Source: Pseudomonas monsensis
GTDB taxonomy: Bacteria > Pseudomonadota > Gammaproteobacteria > Pseudomonadales > Pseudomonadaceae
Direction: 5' to 3'
DNA length: 64,000 nt
Assembly: GCF_014268495.2 (NCBI RefSeq)
Contig: NZ_CP077087.1
Span: 4,669,001 to 4,733,000 of the forward strand
The translations under genes were made by a program, and so were the position numbers. Below, one piece after another: positions 54,455-63,455 of the stretch (position 1 is the stretch's first letter; the number at the start of each line of letters is the position of its first letter). The notes beneath the pieces were generated by a model. It saw only the letters and a list, made by a program, of their open reading frames with translations, had not been told where the DNA came from and ran no database searches.

Positions 54455-55345
54455 TCAATGCGACGGCTGATCCAGCAACTTCTGCAAATATTGACCATAA
54501 CCGGTTTTCTTCAGGCGTTGTGCCTGGGCATCGACCTGCTCAGCGGTAATCCAGCCGTTGTGATACGCGATTTCTTCCAGGCAAGCGACCTTCAAGCCCT
54601 GGCGATGCTCGATGGTATGCACGAAGTGACCGGCTTCAAGCAGCGAGTCGTGTGTACCGGTATCCAGCCAGGCGAAACCGCGACCCAACATTTCGACGTT
54701 GAGCGTCTTTTGTTCCAGATAAGCGCGGTTGATGTCGGTAATTTCCAGCTCGCCACGCTCTGAAGGCTTGATGTTTTTAGCGATTTCCACGACCTGGTTA
54801 TCGTAAAAATACAGGCCGGTGACCGCGTAATTGGATTTCGGTTTTTGCGGCTTCTCTTCAATGCTCAGCGCGCTGCCGTTGGCATCGAACTCCACCACCC
54901 CGAAACGCTCCGGATCGGAAACGTGATAACCGAAGACCGTCGCCCCCGAAGGCTGGGCATTGGCGGAGCGCAGGTTCTCGGTGAAATATTGTCCGTAGAA
55001 AATATTGTCGCCGAGAATCAGGCAGCAAGGGTCGTCGCCAATGAACTCTTCACCAATGATGAAGGCTTGCGCAAGCCCGTCGGGACTTGGCTGTTCGGCA
55101 TAACTCAACTCGATCCCGTACAGGCTGCCATCACCCAGCAACTTGCGGAAATTCGGCAAGTCCTCCGGGGTGGAAATGATCAGGATTTCACGCATGCCTG
55201 CCAGCATCAGTACCGACAGCGGGTAAAAAATCATCGGTTTATCGTAGATGGGCAGCAGCTGCTTGGACACGCCCAGGGTGACCGGGTGCAAACGAGTCCC
55301 CGAGCCGCCGGCCAGAATGATGCCTTTACGGTTAGTCTTGATCAT
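54455..55345 (-). CDS. rmlA: Glucose-1-phosphate thymidylyltransferase
   Basis: The 296-residue enzyme has the nucleotide-binding start GIILAGGSGTRLHPVTLGVS, KQLLPIYDKPM, and EKPQKPKSNYAVTGLYFYD in the middle. It makes dTDP-glucose, the first step toward dTDP-L-rhamnose and toward the 3-amino sugar of the branch cassette. It overlaps rmlD by four bases (ATGA) and is last of the rmlBDA operon; rmlC, usually next, is absent here. Confidence 0.95.
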   Translation of the reverse strand: MIKTNRKGIILAGGSGTRLHPVTLGVSKQLLPIYDKPMIFYPLSVLMLAGMREILIISTPEDLPNFRKLLGDGSLYGIELSYAEQPSPDGLAQAFIIGEEFIGDDPCCLILGDNIFYGQYFTENLRSANAQPSGATVFGYHVSDPERFGVVEFDANGSALSIEEKPQKPKSNYAVTGLYFYDNQVVEIAKNIKPSERGELEITDINRAYLEQKTLNVEMLGRGFAWLDTGTHDSLLEAGHFVHTIEHRQGLKVACLEEIAYHNGWITAEQVDAQAQRLKKTGYGQYLQKLLDQPSH

Positions 55346-56235
55346 TTATTCAGAATTTCCCTGAGCATTCGGGTTACACCACTTTGCCAGTCCGGCAAGT
55401 GTAGAGAAAAGGCGTCACACAACTTCCGTGTATTCAAACGAGAATTCAAGGGACGGCACGCCGGCGTCGGATAGGCGCTGGTAGGAATCGGGTCGATCGC
55501 AGTGACCGCGAACGCTTCGCCGCAGGTACGGGCAAAGTCAATCACAAAGGACGCATAACCATGCCAGGACACTTCCCCGCCGGCCACCAGGTGGTACACG
55601 CCGGACAACTGCGGATCCAGCTTGACGCGCTGAATCGCCAGAGCGGTGACATCGGCAATCAGATCCGCCCCCGTTGGCGCACCAATCTGGTCGCAAATGA
55701 CCTTCAGGGTTTCGCGCTCTTTGGCCAGGCGCATCATGGTTTTGGCAAAGTTGCTGCCCCGGGCGCCGTAAACCCAGCTGGTTCGAAAAATCAGATGTTT
55801 GCAGCCCGAGGCAATAATGGCGTTTTCACCAGCCATTTTGCTCGCGCCATAATGATTCAGCGGATCGACGGCATCTGTTTCCACCCAGGGCGTGGTTCCC
55901 TGGCCGTTGAATACATAGTCGGTCGAATAGTGAATCAGCCATGCCCCCAAGGCCGCCGCCTCTTCAGCCATGACCTGACTGGCCTGAGCGTTCACACAAT
56001 CGGCCAGTTGCGTCTCGACCTCAGCCTTGTCGACGGCGGTGTATGCAGCAGCGTTGACAATGACATCGGGACGAAGCGTGCGAATCGTGGCGCGCAGCCC
56101 GACGAGGTCGCAGAGATCTGCGCAAAGGCCATCTGCGCCGTGACGATCAAGGGCAATCAACTGGCCGAGCGGAGCGAGCGAGCGCTGAAGCTCCCACCCG
56201 ACTTGCCCGCTTTTGCCAAGCAGCAGAATTTTCAT
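55342..56235 (-). CDS. rmlD: dTDP-4-dehydrorhamnose reductase
   Basis: The 297-residue SDR starts at 56235 with MKILLLGKSGQVGWELQRSL, overlapping the rmlB stop (ATGA). It has VNAAAYTAVDKAE near 62, STDYVFNGQGTTPWVE near 103 and YGASKMAGE (YxxxK) near 128, the RmlD pattern. It reduces dTDP-4-keto-L-rhamnose to dTDP-L-rhamnose and normally forms a path with RmlC, which is not coded in this window. Confidence 0.94.
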   Translation of the reverse strand: MKILLLGKSGQVGWELQRSLAPLGQLIALDRHGADGLCADLCDLVGLRATIRTLRPDVIVNAAAYTAVDKAEVETQLADCVNAQASQVMAEEAAALGAWLIHYSTDYVFNGQGTTPWVETDAVDPLNHYGASKMAGENAIIASGCKHLIFRTSWVYGARGSNFAKTMMRLAKERETLKVICDQIGAPTGADLIADVTALAIQRVKLDPQLSGVYHLVAGGEVSWHGYASFVIDFARTCGEAFAVTAIDPIPTSAYPTPACRPLNSRLNTRKLCDAFSLHLPDWQSGVTRMLREILNK

Positions 56236-57308
56236 CACTGGCTCGAACGATCCGCATAATTCTGATCGATCCATTGCTGGTAGGCGCCGCTCTTCACATG
56301 TGCAACCCAATCAGCATTGCTCAAATACCATTCGACCGTTTTACGGATCCCGGTCTCAAAGGTTTCCTCTGGCGTCCAGCCCAGCTCACGCTGGATCTTG
56401 CTGGCATCGATTGCATAACGCTGGTCGTGGCCAGGTCGATCCTGCACATAAGTGATCAGACTGGCGTGCGGGCAATAGGCCGAATCGGGGCGCAACTCAT
56501 CGAGCAACGCACACAGCGTGTGCACTACTTCAATATTCTGCTTTTCGTTATGGCCGCCAATGTTGTAAGTCTGGCCGACCACACCTTCGGTCACGACTTT
56601 ATAAAGCGCGCGGGCATGATCCTCGACATAAAGCCAGTCACGTACCTGGTCACCTTTGCCATACACCGGCAAGGGTTTGCCTTCCAGCGCATTGAGGATA
56701 ATCAGCGGAATGAGCTTCTCGGGAAAGTGACACGGACCGTAGTTGTTCGAGCAATTGGTGACCAGGGTCGGAAGGCCGTAGGTTCTGGCCCACGCACGCA
56801 CCAGGTGATCGGAACTGGCCTTGCTGGCCGAATATGGCGAACTCGGTTGATAGGGTGTCTCTTCGGTGAACAGGTCTTCAGGCCCTTCAAGGTCGCCGTA
56901 CACCTCATCCGTCGAGATATGGTGGAAGCGAAAAGCGGCCTTGCGCACATCGTCCTGGGCCAGCCAATAGTGGCGTGCTGCCTCCAGCAAGGTGTACGTA
57001 CCAATGATGTTGGTCTGAATGAATTCGGAGGGCCCGGAAATCGAACGGTCGACATGGGACTCTGCCGCCAGGTGCATGATCGCATCCGGCTGATGCGCTT
57101 GCAGCACACGGTCTATCTGCTGGCGATCGCAGATATCCACTCGCTCGAAAACATAACGTTCGTCCTGACTGACTTGCGCCAGCGATTCAAGATTACCGGC
57201 ATACGTCAGCTTGTCGACGTTCACTACGGAGTCGGTTGTATTGGAAATAATATGACGAATAACTGCCGAGCCAATAAACCCGGCGCCGCCGGTCACTAGA
57301 ATTTTCAC
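56235..57308 (-). CDS. rmlB: dTDP-glucose 4,6-dehydratase
   Basis: The 357-residue extended SDR begins with GTG at 57308 (VKILVTGGAGFIGSAVIRHI). It has ISTDEVYGDL with the Thr-Asp-Glu catalytic set near 133 and YSASKASSD (YxxxK) near 160, then NCSNNYGP. It makes dTDP-4-keto-6-deoxyglucose, shared by RmlC/RmlD and by the FdtD ketoisomerase. It is first of the rmlBDA operon. A gap of 226 bases separates it from lapA; it holds the promoter and no visible gene. Confidence 0.95.
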   Translation of the reverse strand: MKILVTGGAGFIGSAVIRHIISNTTDSVVNVDKLTYAGNLESLAQVSQDERYVFERVDICDRQQIDRVLQAHQPDAIMHLAAESHVDRSISGPSEFIQTNIIGTYTLLEAARHYWLAQDDVRKAAFRFHHISTDEVYGDLEGPEDLFTEETPYQPSSPYSASKASSDHLVRAWARTYGLPTLVTNCSNNYGPCHFPEKLIPLIILNALEGKPLPVYGKGDQVRDWLYVEDHARALYKVVTEGVVGQTYNIGGHNEKQNIEVVHTLCALLDELRPDSAYCPHASLITYVQDRPGHDQRYAIDASKIQRELGWTPEETFETGIRKTVEWYLSNADWVAHVKSGAYQQWIDQNYADRSSQ

Positions 57309-57534
57309 GCGAAACCATACCCTTGAGTTGCTGACAGTACCGCCAATCGAGCGCTGTCCGGTCCATGATCGCAACTGTCATTACATCGAAAGGCGTCTGC
57401 CGAAGCCAGCCTTTGACGACGCGCAAACAGGCCGCTATCGAATAAGGGCGGCATTTTACAGCTTAATGAACGATTTACTAATGGATATAGATGGACCAGA
57501 GCGCAATTTCGACAGATACCCCGCCGCTGCCATT

Positions 57535-57774
57535 TCAGACCAGACGCTTGCGCGAGGCTCTGGACGAACGCCCCAGAAACCAGGCGAGTATTGGACCAAT
57601 CAACATACCGACAAGCAACGCCAAAACCATTACAAGCGATGCCGGAAGTTGTGGAGCCGACCAGCCGAGGAATATCAGCGAGATCGATTGCTGGTTTTCC
57701 AGAACGAATGCCAGAACAACCAACACCAGCAAAAGAATGAATGCGCCAAGAAGCATGCGCTTGAGATTACGCAT
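57535..57774 (-). CDS. lapA: LapA-domain (DUF1049) membrane protein
   Basis: The 79-residue protein has two membrane helices (residues 7-26 and 41-66) with the connecting segment ENQQSISLIFLGWSAPQLPA, the LapA/YciS signature, and a basic tail. LapA takes part in control of lipopolysaccharide assembly in E. coli together with LapB. It follows ihfB by 27 bases in the rpsA-ihfB-lapA order usual in Pseudomonas and E. coli. No lapB gene follows; the O-antigen locus begins here. Confidence 0.88.
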   Translation of the reverse strand: MRNLKRMLLGAFILLLVLVVLAFVLENQQSISLIFLGWSAPQLPASLVMVLALLVGMLIGPILAWFLGRSSRASRKRLV

Positions 57775-57801
57775 GAAAAACTCCCTGCAGAGTCGCGACT
57801 G

Positions 57802-58095
57802 TCAAATCTCGTCCTCCTCTTCGTTCACCCGATCACGCAGCTCTTTACCTGGCTTGAAATGCGGAACGAATTTGCCGTCAAGGCTGACCGACTGGCCGGT
57901 TTTTGGATTGCGGCCTACGCGCGGGGCACGATAGTGCAATGAGAAGCTGCCAAACCCACGGATCTCGATACGATCACCGGTCGCCAGACATTGGGACATT
58001 TGTTCAAGCATGGTCTTGATGGCCAGCTCCACATCCTTGGATGAGAGTAGCCCTTGATGGGTGACAATTCGTTCGATCAACTCCGACTTCGTCAT
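57802..58095 (-). CDS. ihfB: Integration host factor beta subunit
   Basis: The 97-residue DNA-bending protein starts MTKSELIERIVTHQGLLSSK. It has GDRIEIRGFGSFSLHYRAPR with the beta-ribbon arm RVGRNPKTGQSV, whose proline intercalates into DNA, and an acidic tail. It pairs with IhfA. It is the classic left boundary gene (himD) of the Pseudomonas O-antigen locus. Confidence 0.97.
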   Translation of the reverse strand: MTKSELIERIVTHQGLLSSKDVELAIKTMLEQMSQCLATGDRIEIRGFGSFSLHYRAPRVGRNPKTGQSVSLDGKFVPHFKPGKELRDRVNEEEDEI

Positions 58096-58238
58096 ATTTT
58101 TCCCTTCTTTTTCAAGCAGCTAGATCAGCGCTTGAAAGGTTTTAGCACGCCCGGAAGATTTTGAACAGCCCAGGGATTGACATATCTTCCTCGGCGCCGA
58201 AACGCCCGTTTTCAGGGCATCAAACCCGCAAACACGCT

Positions 58239-58517
58239 CTACCGGCATATCACCAGCATCGTGCGGGTGACGTAGCCTGCCGGGTTGAAGCCAAAAGGAA
58301 ACTCCTCCTCATCCCTGGCATCGTCAGATCGCGTGATCACCTTGTATCCAGCCCCCTTGCACTCCTTCGCCGCACGCCGCTGACACTTGTCCCAGCCAGA
58401 GCCCAATCCGGAGCAGTCTATCTCTATGCCACTGACACCTCGCACCGCATGGGTCTTGGCGCTGGTGGTACAGCCCGCTAGAACCACAGCAGCCAAGAGG
58501 ACGATAAACTTGTTCAT
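58239..58517 (-). CDS. Small lipoprotein, hypothetical
   Basis: The 92-residue product begins MNKFIVLLAAVVLAGCTTSA with a lipobox VLAGC, so it is likely lipidated near residue 16. The mature part has cysteines in DCSGLGSGWDKCQRRAAKEC and a CR end, suggesting disulfide bonds. It lies between rpsA and ihfB on the same strand. The family is known from Pseudomonas genomes but I cannot assign a role. Confidence 0.65.
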   Translation of the reverse strand: MNKFIVLLAAVVLAGCTTSAKTHAVRGVSGIEIDCSGLGSGWDKCQRRAAKECKGAGYKVITRSDDARDEEEFPFGFNPAGYVTRTMLVICR

Positions 58518-58690
58518 TCACTTCCTTATGCCAGGCGAAGCCCGACGACTACACGCTTAAGACCTAGCTTAGTCGTGAATAGGCGATTGATCCGATTAAA
58601 GAAACAGACCATCAGGTAAATGATTTGGTTTCACCTACAAGCACACTCATAAAAAAGGACGGCAAAAATCGGTAAATCGCAGGCACAAAA

Positions 58691-58715
58691 AAGGGCGACC
58701 GAAGTCGCCCTTTTT
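58691..58715 (-). terminator. Rho-independent terminator of rpsA
   Basis: AAGGGCGAC (stem 58693-58699) pairs with GTCGCCC (58704-58710) over a four-base loop. A runs on one side and T runs on the other make it a terminator in both directions; it lies 17 bases beyond the rpsA stop. Confidence 0.9.
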
Positions 58716-58731
58716 CATGATCAAGCAGAAC

Positions 58732-60414
58732 TTAGTTCTGTTTGGCCATTGCTTGCTTCAGCAGAGCAGCCATAGTGGTATCGGCTGGAGCTTCCTGAAC
58801 GGAGTTCAGGCTCTGGATAGCTTCTTTCTCTTCAGCATCGTCTTTCGATTTGATCGACAGCTGAATTACACGGCTCTTACGATCAACGCTGATGATCTTG
58901 GCTTCTACTTGCTGGCCTTCTTTCAGAACGTTGCGCGCGTCTTCAACGCGGTCACGGCTGATTTCGGAGGCTTTCAGAGTCGCTTCGATATCGTCGGCCA
59001 GAACGATGATGGCGCCTTTGGCGTCAACTTCTTTCACGGTGCCAGTAACGATTGCGCCTTTGTCGTTAACCGAGACGTACTCGGAGAACGGATCGCTTTC
59101 CAGTTGCTTGATGCCCAGGGAGATGCGCTCGCGCTCTGGATCAACCGACAGGATAACGGTGTCCAGCTCGTCGCCCTTCTTGAAACGACGTACGGCTTCT
59201 TCGCCCACTTCGTTCCAGGAGATGTCGGACAGGTGAACCAGACCGTCGATGCCGCCGTCCAGACCAATGAAGATACCGAAATCGGTGATCGACTTGATGG
59301 TGCCGGAGATCTTGTCGCCCTTGTTGAACTGGCCAGAGAAGTCTTCCCACGGGTTCGACTTGCACTGCTTGATGCCCAGGGAGATACGACGACGCTCTTC
59401 GTCGATGTCCAGAACCATGACTTCCACTTCGTCGCCGACTTGTACGACTTTCGAAGGGTGGATGTTCTTGTTGGTCCAGTCCATTTCCGAAACGTGTACC
59501 AGACCTTCAACGCCTTCTTCCAGCTCAGCGAAGCAGCCGTAGTCAGTCAGGTTGGTTACACGAGCGGTAACGCGAGTGCTTTCTGGGTAACGGGCTTTGA
59601 TAGCAACCCATGGATCTTCGCCCAGTTGCTTCAGGCCCAGGGAAACACGGTTGCGTTCGCGATCGTATTTCAGAACCTTAACGTCGATTTCGTCACCAAC
59701 GTTGACGATCTCGGAAGGATGCTTGATGCGCTTCCAGGCCATGTCGGTGATGTGCAGCAGGCCGTCCACGCCACCCAGATCGACGAATGCGCCGTAATCG
59801 GTGAGGTTTTTGACGATACCTTTGACTTGCTGGCCTTCCTGCAGGGATTCCAGCAGAGCTTCACGCTCGGCGGAGTTCTCGGCTTCCAGGACGCTGCGAC
59901 GGGAAACGACAACGTTGTTGCGCTTCTGGTCCAGCTTGATGACCTTGAATTCCAGCTCTTTGCCTTCCAGGTGCGTGGTGTCGCGCACTGGACGGACGTC
60001 AACCAGGGAGCCTGGCAGGAACGCACGGATGCCGTTAACGTCGACAGTGAAGCCGCCTTTAACCTTACCGTTGATAACGCCCTTGACCACTTCCTCAGCT
60101 GCGAAGGCTGCTTCCAGAACGATCCAGCATTCAGCGCGCTTGGCTTTTTCACGGGACAGCTTGGTTTCACCGAAACCGTCTTCAACCGAGTCCAGCGCAA
60201 CGTGAACTTCGTCACCGACATTGATAGTCAGATCGCCAGCGTCGTTGTAGAACTGCTCAAGCGGGATGAGTGCTTCAGACTTCAGGCCAGCGTGAACGGT
60301 TACCCAGCGAGCTTGGTAATCGATATCAACGATAACACCGGTGATGATGGAGCCTGCCTGAAGGTTCAGGGTTTTTAGGCTTTCTTCAAAGAGTTCCGCA
60401 AAGCTTTCGCTCAT
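58732..60414 (-). CDS. rpsA: 30S ribosomal protein S1
   Basis: The 560-residue protein starts MSESFAELFEESLKTLNLQA and contains six S1 (OB-fold) repeats, seen as repeated blocks such as GAFVDLGGVDGLLHITDMAW, GCFAELEEGVEGLVHVSEMD and GIFIGLDGGIDGLVHLSDIS. Length and order match Pseudomonas S1, which brings mRNA to the 30S subunit. The start at 60414 has CAGGAATT before it; the long plus-strand frame opposite is only a mirror of the codon bias. Confidence 0.98.
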   Translation of the reverse strand: MSESFAELFEESLKTLNLQAGSIITGVIVDIDYQARWVTVHAGLKSEALIPLEQFYNDAGDLTINVGDEVHVALDSVEDGFGETKLSREKAKRAECWIVLEAAFAAEEVVKGVINGKVKGGFTVDVNGIRAFLPGSLVDVRPVRDTTHLEGKELEFKVIKLDQKRNNVVVSRRSVLEAENSAEREALLESLQEGQQVKGIVKNLTDYGAFVDLGGVDGLLHITDMAWKRIKHPSEIVNVGDEIDVKVLKYDRERNRVSLGLKQLGEDPWVAIKARYPESTRVTARVTNLTDYGCFAELEEGVEGLVHVSEMDWTNKNIHPSKVVQVGDEVEVMVLDIDEERRRISLGIKQCKSNPWEDFSGQFNKGDKISGTIKSITDFGIFIGLDGGIDGLVHLSDISWNEVGEEAVRRFKKGDELDTVILSVDPERERISLGIKQLESDPFSEYVSVNDKGAIVTGTVKEVDAKGAIIVLADDIEATLKASEISRDRVEDARNVLKEGQQVEAKIISVDRKSRVIQLSIKSKDDAEEKEAIQSLNSVQEAPADTTMAALLKQAMAKQN

Positions 60415-60453
60415 TTTAATTCCTGTAAATGAGGGCGAAGGATACGCCCATCT

Positions 60454-60473
60454 CCACACCCCAGACGGTGTGG
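60454..60473 (-). promoter_or_regulatory. Hairpin in the rpsA leader
   Basis: CCACACC (60454-60460) pairs with GGTGTGG (60467-60473) in the 119-base gap between cmk and rpsA, about 40 bases before the start codon. S1 controls its own translation through leader hairpins in E. coli; a similar role is inferred from position only. Confidence 0.35.
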
Positions 60474-60533
60474 GTTAGTTTCATATAGAAGAAGCGCCGC
60501 AGGACTATGACTGGTCCCCTGCAACCTTCTTGG

Positions 60534-61223
60534 TCACCCGGCGATATCGCGAATGGCGATCTCGCTCATGATGCGTTCAAGCACCTGATCGATGGACAAC
60601 TCCGTGGAATCCAACTGTATCGCGTCGGCCGCCGGTTTGAGCGGGGCCACTGCGCGCTGGGTATCACGCTCGTCGCGTGCACGGATCTCATCTAGCAGAC
60701 TCGACAGACTAACACCCTCGACTTTGCCCTTCAACTGCAAATATCGACGGCGCGCCCTCTCCTCGGCACTGGCGGTCAGGAAAATCTTCAGCGGTGCATC
60801 GGGAAACACCACCGTACCCATGTCGCGACCATCGGCCACCAGGCCCGGCGCTTCCTGGAAAGCACGCTGGCGCTGCAGCAGCGCCTCGCGTACGGCGGGC
60901 AATGCAGCCACTTGCGAAGCGCCGGAACCGACGCTTTCGGTGCGAATGACATCGCTGACTTCATCACCTTCCAGAATGATTCGCTGCAACTGACCTTCGG
61001 TCGCCGCAATGAACTGCACATCCAGATGAGCGGCGAGTTTCTTCAGCAGCTCTTCATTGGTCAGATCAACGCCATGGTTATGCGCGGCAAAGGCGAGCAA
61101 ACGGTAAAGCGCACCGGAATCCAGCAGGTTCCAGCCCAGACGCTTGGCCAGAATCCCGGCTACGGTGCCTTTGCCCGAGCCGCTTGGCCCATCAATGGTG
61201 ATGACCGGTGCAATGTTTTTCAC
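60534..61223 (-). CDS. cmk: Cytidylate kinase
   Basis: The 229-residue kinase starts with GTG at 61223 (VKNIAPVITIDGPSGSGKGT), overlapping the tyrA-aroA stop. It has the P-loop GPSGSGKGT near residue 13, LDSGALYRL near 35, and VADGRDMGTVVFPDAPLKIF near 128 with lid-region RRRYLQLK. It phosphorylates CMP and dCMP. The order aroA-cmk-rpsA-ihfB is conserved in gammaproteobacteria. Confidence 0.96.
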   Translation of the reverse strand: MKNIAPVITIDGPSGSGKGTVAGILAKRLGWNLLDSGALYRLLAFAAHNHGVDLTNEELLKKLAAHLDVQFIAATEGQLQRIILEGDEVSDVIRTESVGSGASQVAALPAVREALLQRQRAFQEAPGLVADGRDMGTVVFPDAPLKIFLTASAEERARRRYLQLKGKVEGVSLSSLLDEIRARDERDTQRAVAPLKPAADAIQLDSTELSIDQVLERIMSEIAIRDIAG

Positions 61224-63427
61224 GACTGAGCCTCTTGTGCCACACGAATGCCGACCTGCCCGCACAATGCGAGGAAGTTGGGGAACGACGTCGCGACGTT
61301 GGCGCAATCATGGATGCGGATCGGTGCGGTGGCACGCAGGGAGGCCACACTGAAAGCCATTGCGATACGGTGATCGCCGTGACCATGCACTTCGCCGCCG
61401 CCGATCTGGCCGCCGTCGATGATGATGCCGTCCGGAGTCGGCTGGCATTTGACGCCCAGCGCCAACAGGCCGTCCGCCATCACTTGAATACGATCCGATT
61501 CCTTGACCCGCAGCTCTTCAGCGCCGGTCAGCACGGTGCGCCCTTCAGCACAGGCAGCAGCCACGAACAGCACCGGGAATTCGTCGATCGCCAACGGGAC
61601 CAACTCTTCCGGAATCTCGATACCTTTAAGCTTAGCTGCCCGCACGCGCAGGTCAGCCACAGGCTCGCCGCCGACTTCACGCTGGTTTTCCAGAGTGATG
61701 TCCGCACCCATCAGGCGCAGGATGTCGATAACACCGGTACGAGTCGGGTTGATGCCGACGTGCTCAAGCACCAGCTCCGAACCTTCGGCGATCGACGCTG
61801 CCACCAGGAAGAATGCCGACGACGAGATGTCACCCGGCACTTCAATGTGGGTCGCAGTCAACTTGCCACCGGACTCGACCGAAGCCGTCGCACCTTCAAC
61901 GCTGACCGGGTAGCCGAAACCACGCAGCATGCGCTCGGTGTGGTCGCGAGTCGGAGCCGGCTCGGTCACAGTGGTCTTGCCTTCGGCGTACAGGCCGGCG
62001 AGCAGCAGGCAGGATTTCACCTGGGCGCTGGCCATCGGCATGGTGTAGGTCAGCCCCTTGAGCTTGTGACCTCCGCGAATGGTCATCGGCGGACGACCTT
62101 CGGCAGCGGTTTCGATCACGGCGCCCATTTCACGCAGTGGATTGGCCACGCGATTCATCGGACGCTTGGACAGCGAAGCGTCACCCGTCAGGGTGCTGTC
62201 GAAGTCCTGCGCGGCCAGCAGGCCGGACAGCAGGCGCATCGACGTACCGGAGTTGCCCAGATAGATCGGGCCCGGTGCCGGTTTCAGGCCGTGCAGGCCG
62301 ACACCGTGAATGGTCACGCGGCCGTGGTGCGGGCCTTCGATGACCACACCCATGTCGCGGAAAGCCTGCAAGGTCGCCAGGGCGTCTTCGCCCTCGAGGA
62401 AACCTTCCACTTCAGTCACGCCTTCAGCCAAGGAGCCGAGCATGATCGAGCGGTGGGAAATCGATTTGTCACCCGGTACGCGAATCCGACCGGAAAGGCG
62501 GCCACCAGGTTGAGCCAGGAAGATCAGATCGTTGGAATTCATAGCGTCCACATAGGCCCTGCGGGCCAGGATTTTACTGAAATGCTCGCGGGCAACCCGG
62601 GCGCGCGTGAAGACGCCCAATAATTGGTGCCCATCCCCTGCATCGACCGCGTCGCGCAAGGCGTCGAGGTCGCTGCGAAATGTATCGAGTGTGCGCAGGA
62701 CAGCCTCGCGATTGGCGAGGAAGATGTCGTGCCACATCACCGGGTCGCTTCCGGCGATTCTTGTGAAATCGCGGAAACCGCCCGCAGCGTAACGGAAGAT
62801 CTCAAGATTTTCATTGCGCTTGGCCAACGAATCGACCAGACCGAAGGCCAGCAGGTGCGGCAGATGACTGGTCGCAGCCAACACTTCATCGTGACGCTCG
62901 ACCTGCATGTGCTCGACGTCTGCGCCCAATTCGCGCCACAAGCGATCGACCACCGCCAGCGCCGCCGGATCGGTTTGCTCAAGCGGTGTCAGGATCACCT
63001 TGTGCCGACGGAACAGTTCAGCGTTGGAAGCTTCCACCCCGCTCTGCTCGGAACCGGCAATCGGATGCCCCGGCACGAAACGCGCCGGCATGCCGCCGAA
63101 CGCCTCGGTCGCCGCACGCACCACATTGCCCTTGGCACTGCCGACATCAGTGAGAATCGCCGCGCCCAGATCAACGCTCGCCAGACGGGCCAGCACTTTT
63201 TCCATGGCCAGGATCGGCACCGCCAGCTGAATCACGTCGGCGCCCTGACACGCGGCGATCAGATCGTCCTCGCAACGATCCACCACCCCCAACTCGACCG
63301 CCAGCTTGCGCGATTGCGGGTCGAGATCGACCCCGACCACTTCGCGACACACGCCGCTTTCACGCAAGCCTTTGGCAAACGAACCACCGATCAACCCCAG
63401 ACCGACCACCACAAGGCGCCCGATCAT
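61220..63427 (-). CDS. tyrA-aroA: Bifunctional prephenate dehydrogenase / EPSP synthase (TyrA-AroA fusion)
   Basis: The 735-residue product has an N-terminal prephenate dehydrogenase (residues 1-295; cofactor motif VVGLGLIGGSFAKGL at 7-21, HPIAGSEQSG near 120). An EPSP synthase follows (310-735) with GDKSISHRSIML, LGNSGTSMRLLSGLL, and GDISSSAFFLVAASI. Fusion of tyrosine and shikimate-path enzymes is known for Pseudomonas. The start is either ATG at 63427 or a GTG at 63463 that overlaps hisC and has AAGG upstream; 63427 gives the usual protein length. It overlaps cmk by four bases. Confidence 0.93.
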   Translation of the reverse strand: MIGRLVVVGLGLIGGSFAKGLRESGVCREVVGVDLDPQSRKLAVELGVVDRCEDDLIAACQGADVIQLAVPILAMEKVLARLASVDLGAAILTDVGSAKGNVVRAATEAFGGMPARFVPGHPIAGSEQSGVEASNAELFRRHKVILTPLEQTDPAALAVVDRLWRELGADVEHMQVERHDEVLAATSHLPHLLAFGLVDSLAKRNENLEIFRYAAGGFRDFTRIAGSDPVMWHDIFLANREAVLRTLDTFRSDLDALRDAVDAGDGHQLLGVFTRARVAREHFSKILARRAYVDAMNSNDLIFLAQPGGRLSGRIRVPGDKSISHRSIMLGSLAEGVTEVEGFLEGEDALATLQAFRDMGVVIEGPHHGRVTIHGVGLHGLKPAPGPIYLGNSGTSMRLLSGLLAAQDFDSTLTGDASLSKRPMNRVANPLREMGAVIETAAEGRPPMTIRGGHKLKGLTYTMPMASAQVKSCLLLAGLYAEGKTTVTEPAPTRDHTERMLRGFGYPVSVEGATASVESGGKLTATHIEVPGDISSSAFFLVAASIAEGSELVLEHVGINPTRTGVIDILRLMGADITLENQREVGGEPVADLRVRAAKLKGIEIPEELVPLAIDEFPVLFVAAACAEGRTVLTGAEELRVKESDRIQVMADGLLALGVKCQPTPDGIIIDGGQIGGGEVHGHGDHRIAMAFSVASLRATAPIRIHDCANVATSFPNFLALCGQVGIRVAQEAQS

Positions 63428-63455
63428 AGGTGCAGCAGATTGCAGTGCAGTGACA

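Noticed and set aside
57309..57534. Search for wzz or an ops/JUMPstart element before the rml genes
   Set aside because: No GGCGGTAG-type element and no chain-length regulator gene is visible in the gap or elsewhere in the locus.
58717..60378. 553-codon open frame on the plus strand
   Set aside because: It is exactly antisense to rpsA and reflects its strong codon bias, with repeated sequence mirroring the S1 repeats.
61208..62623. 471-codon open frame on the plus strand
   Set aside because: Antisense to the AroA half of tyrA-aroA, with no recognisable domain and no ribosome site.
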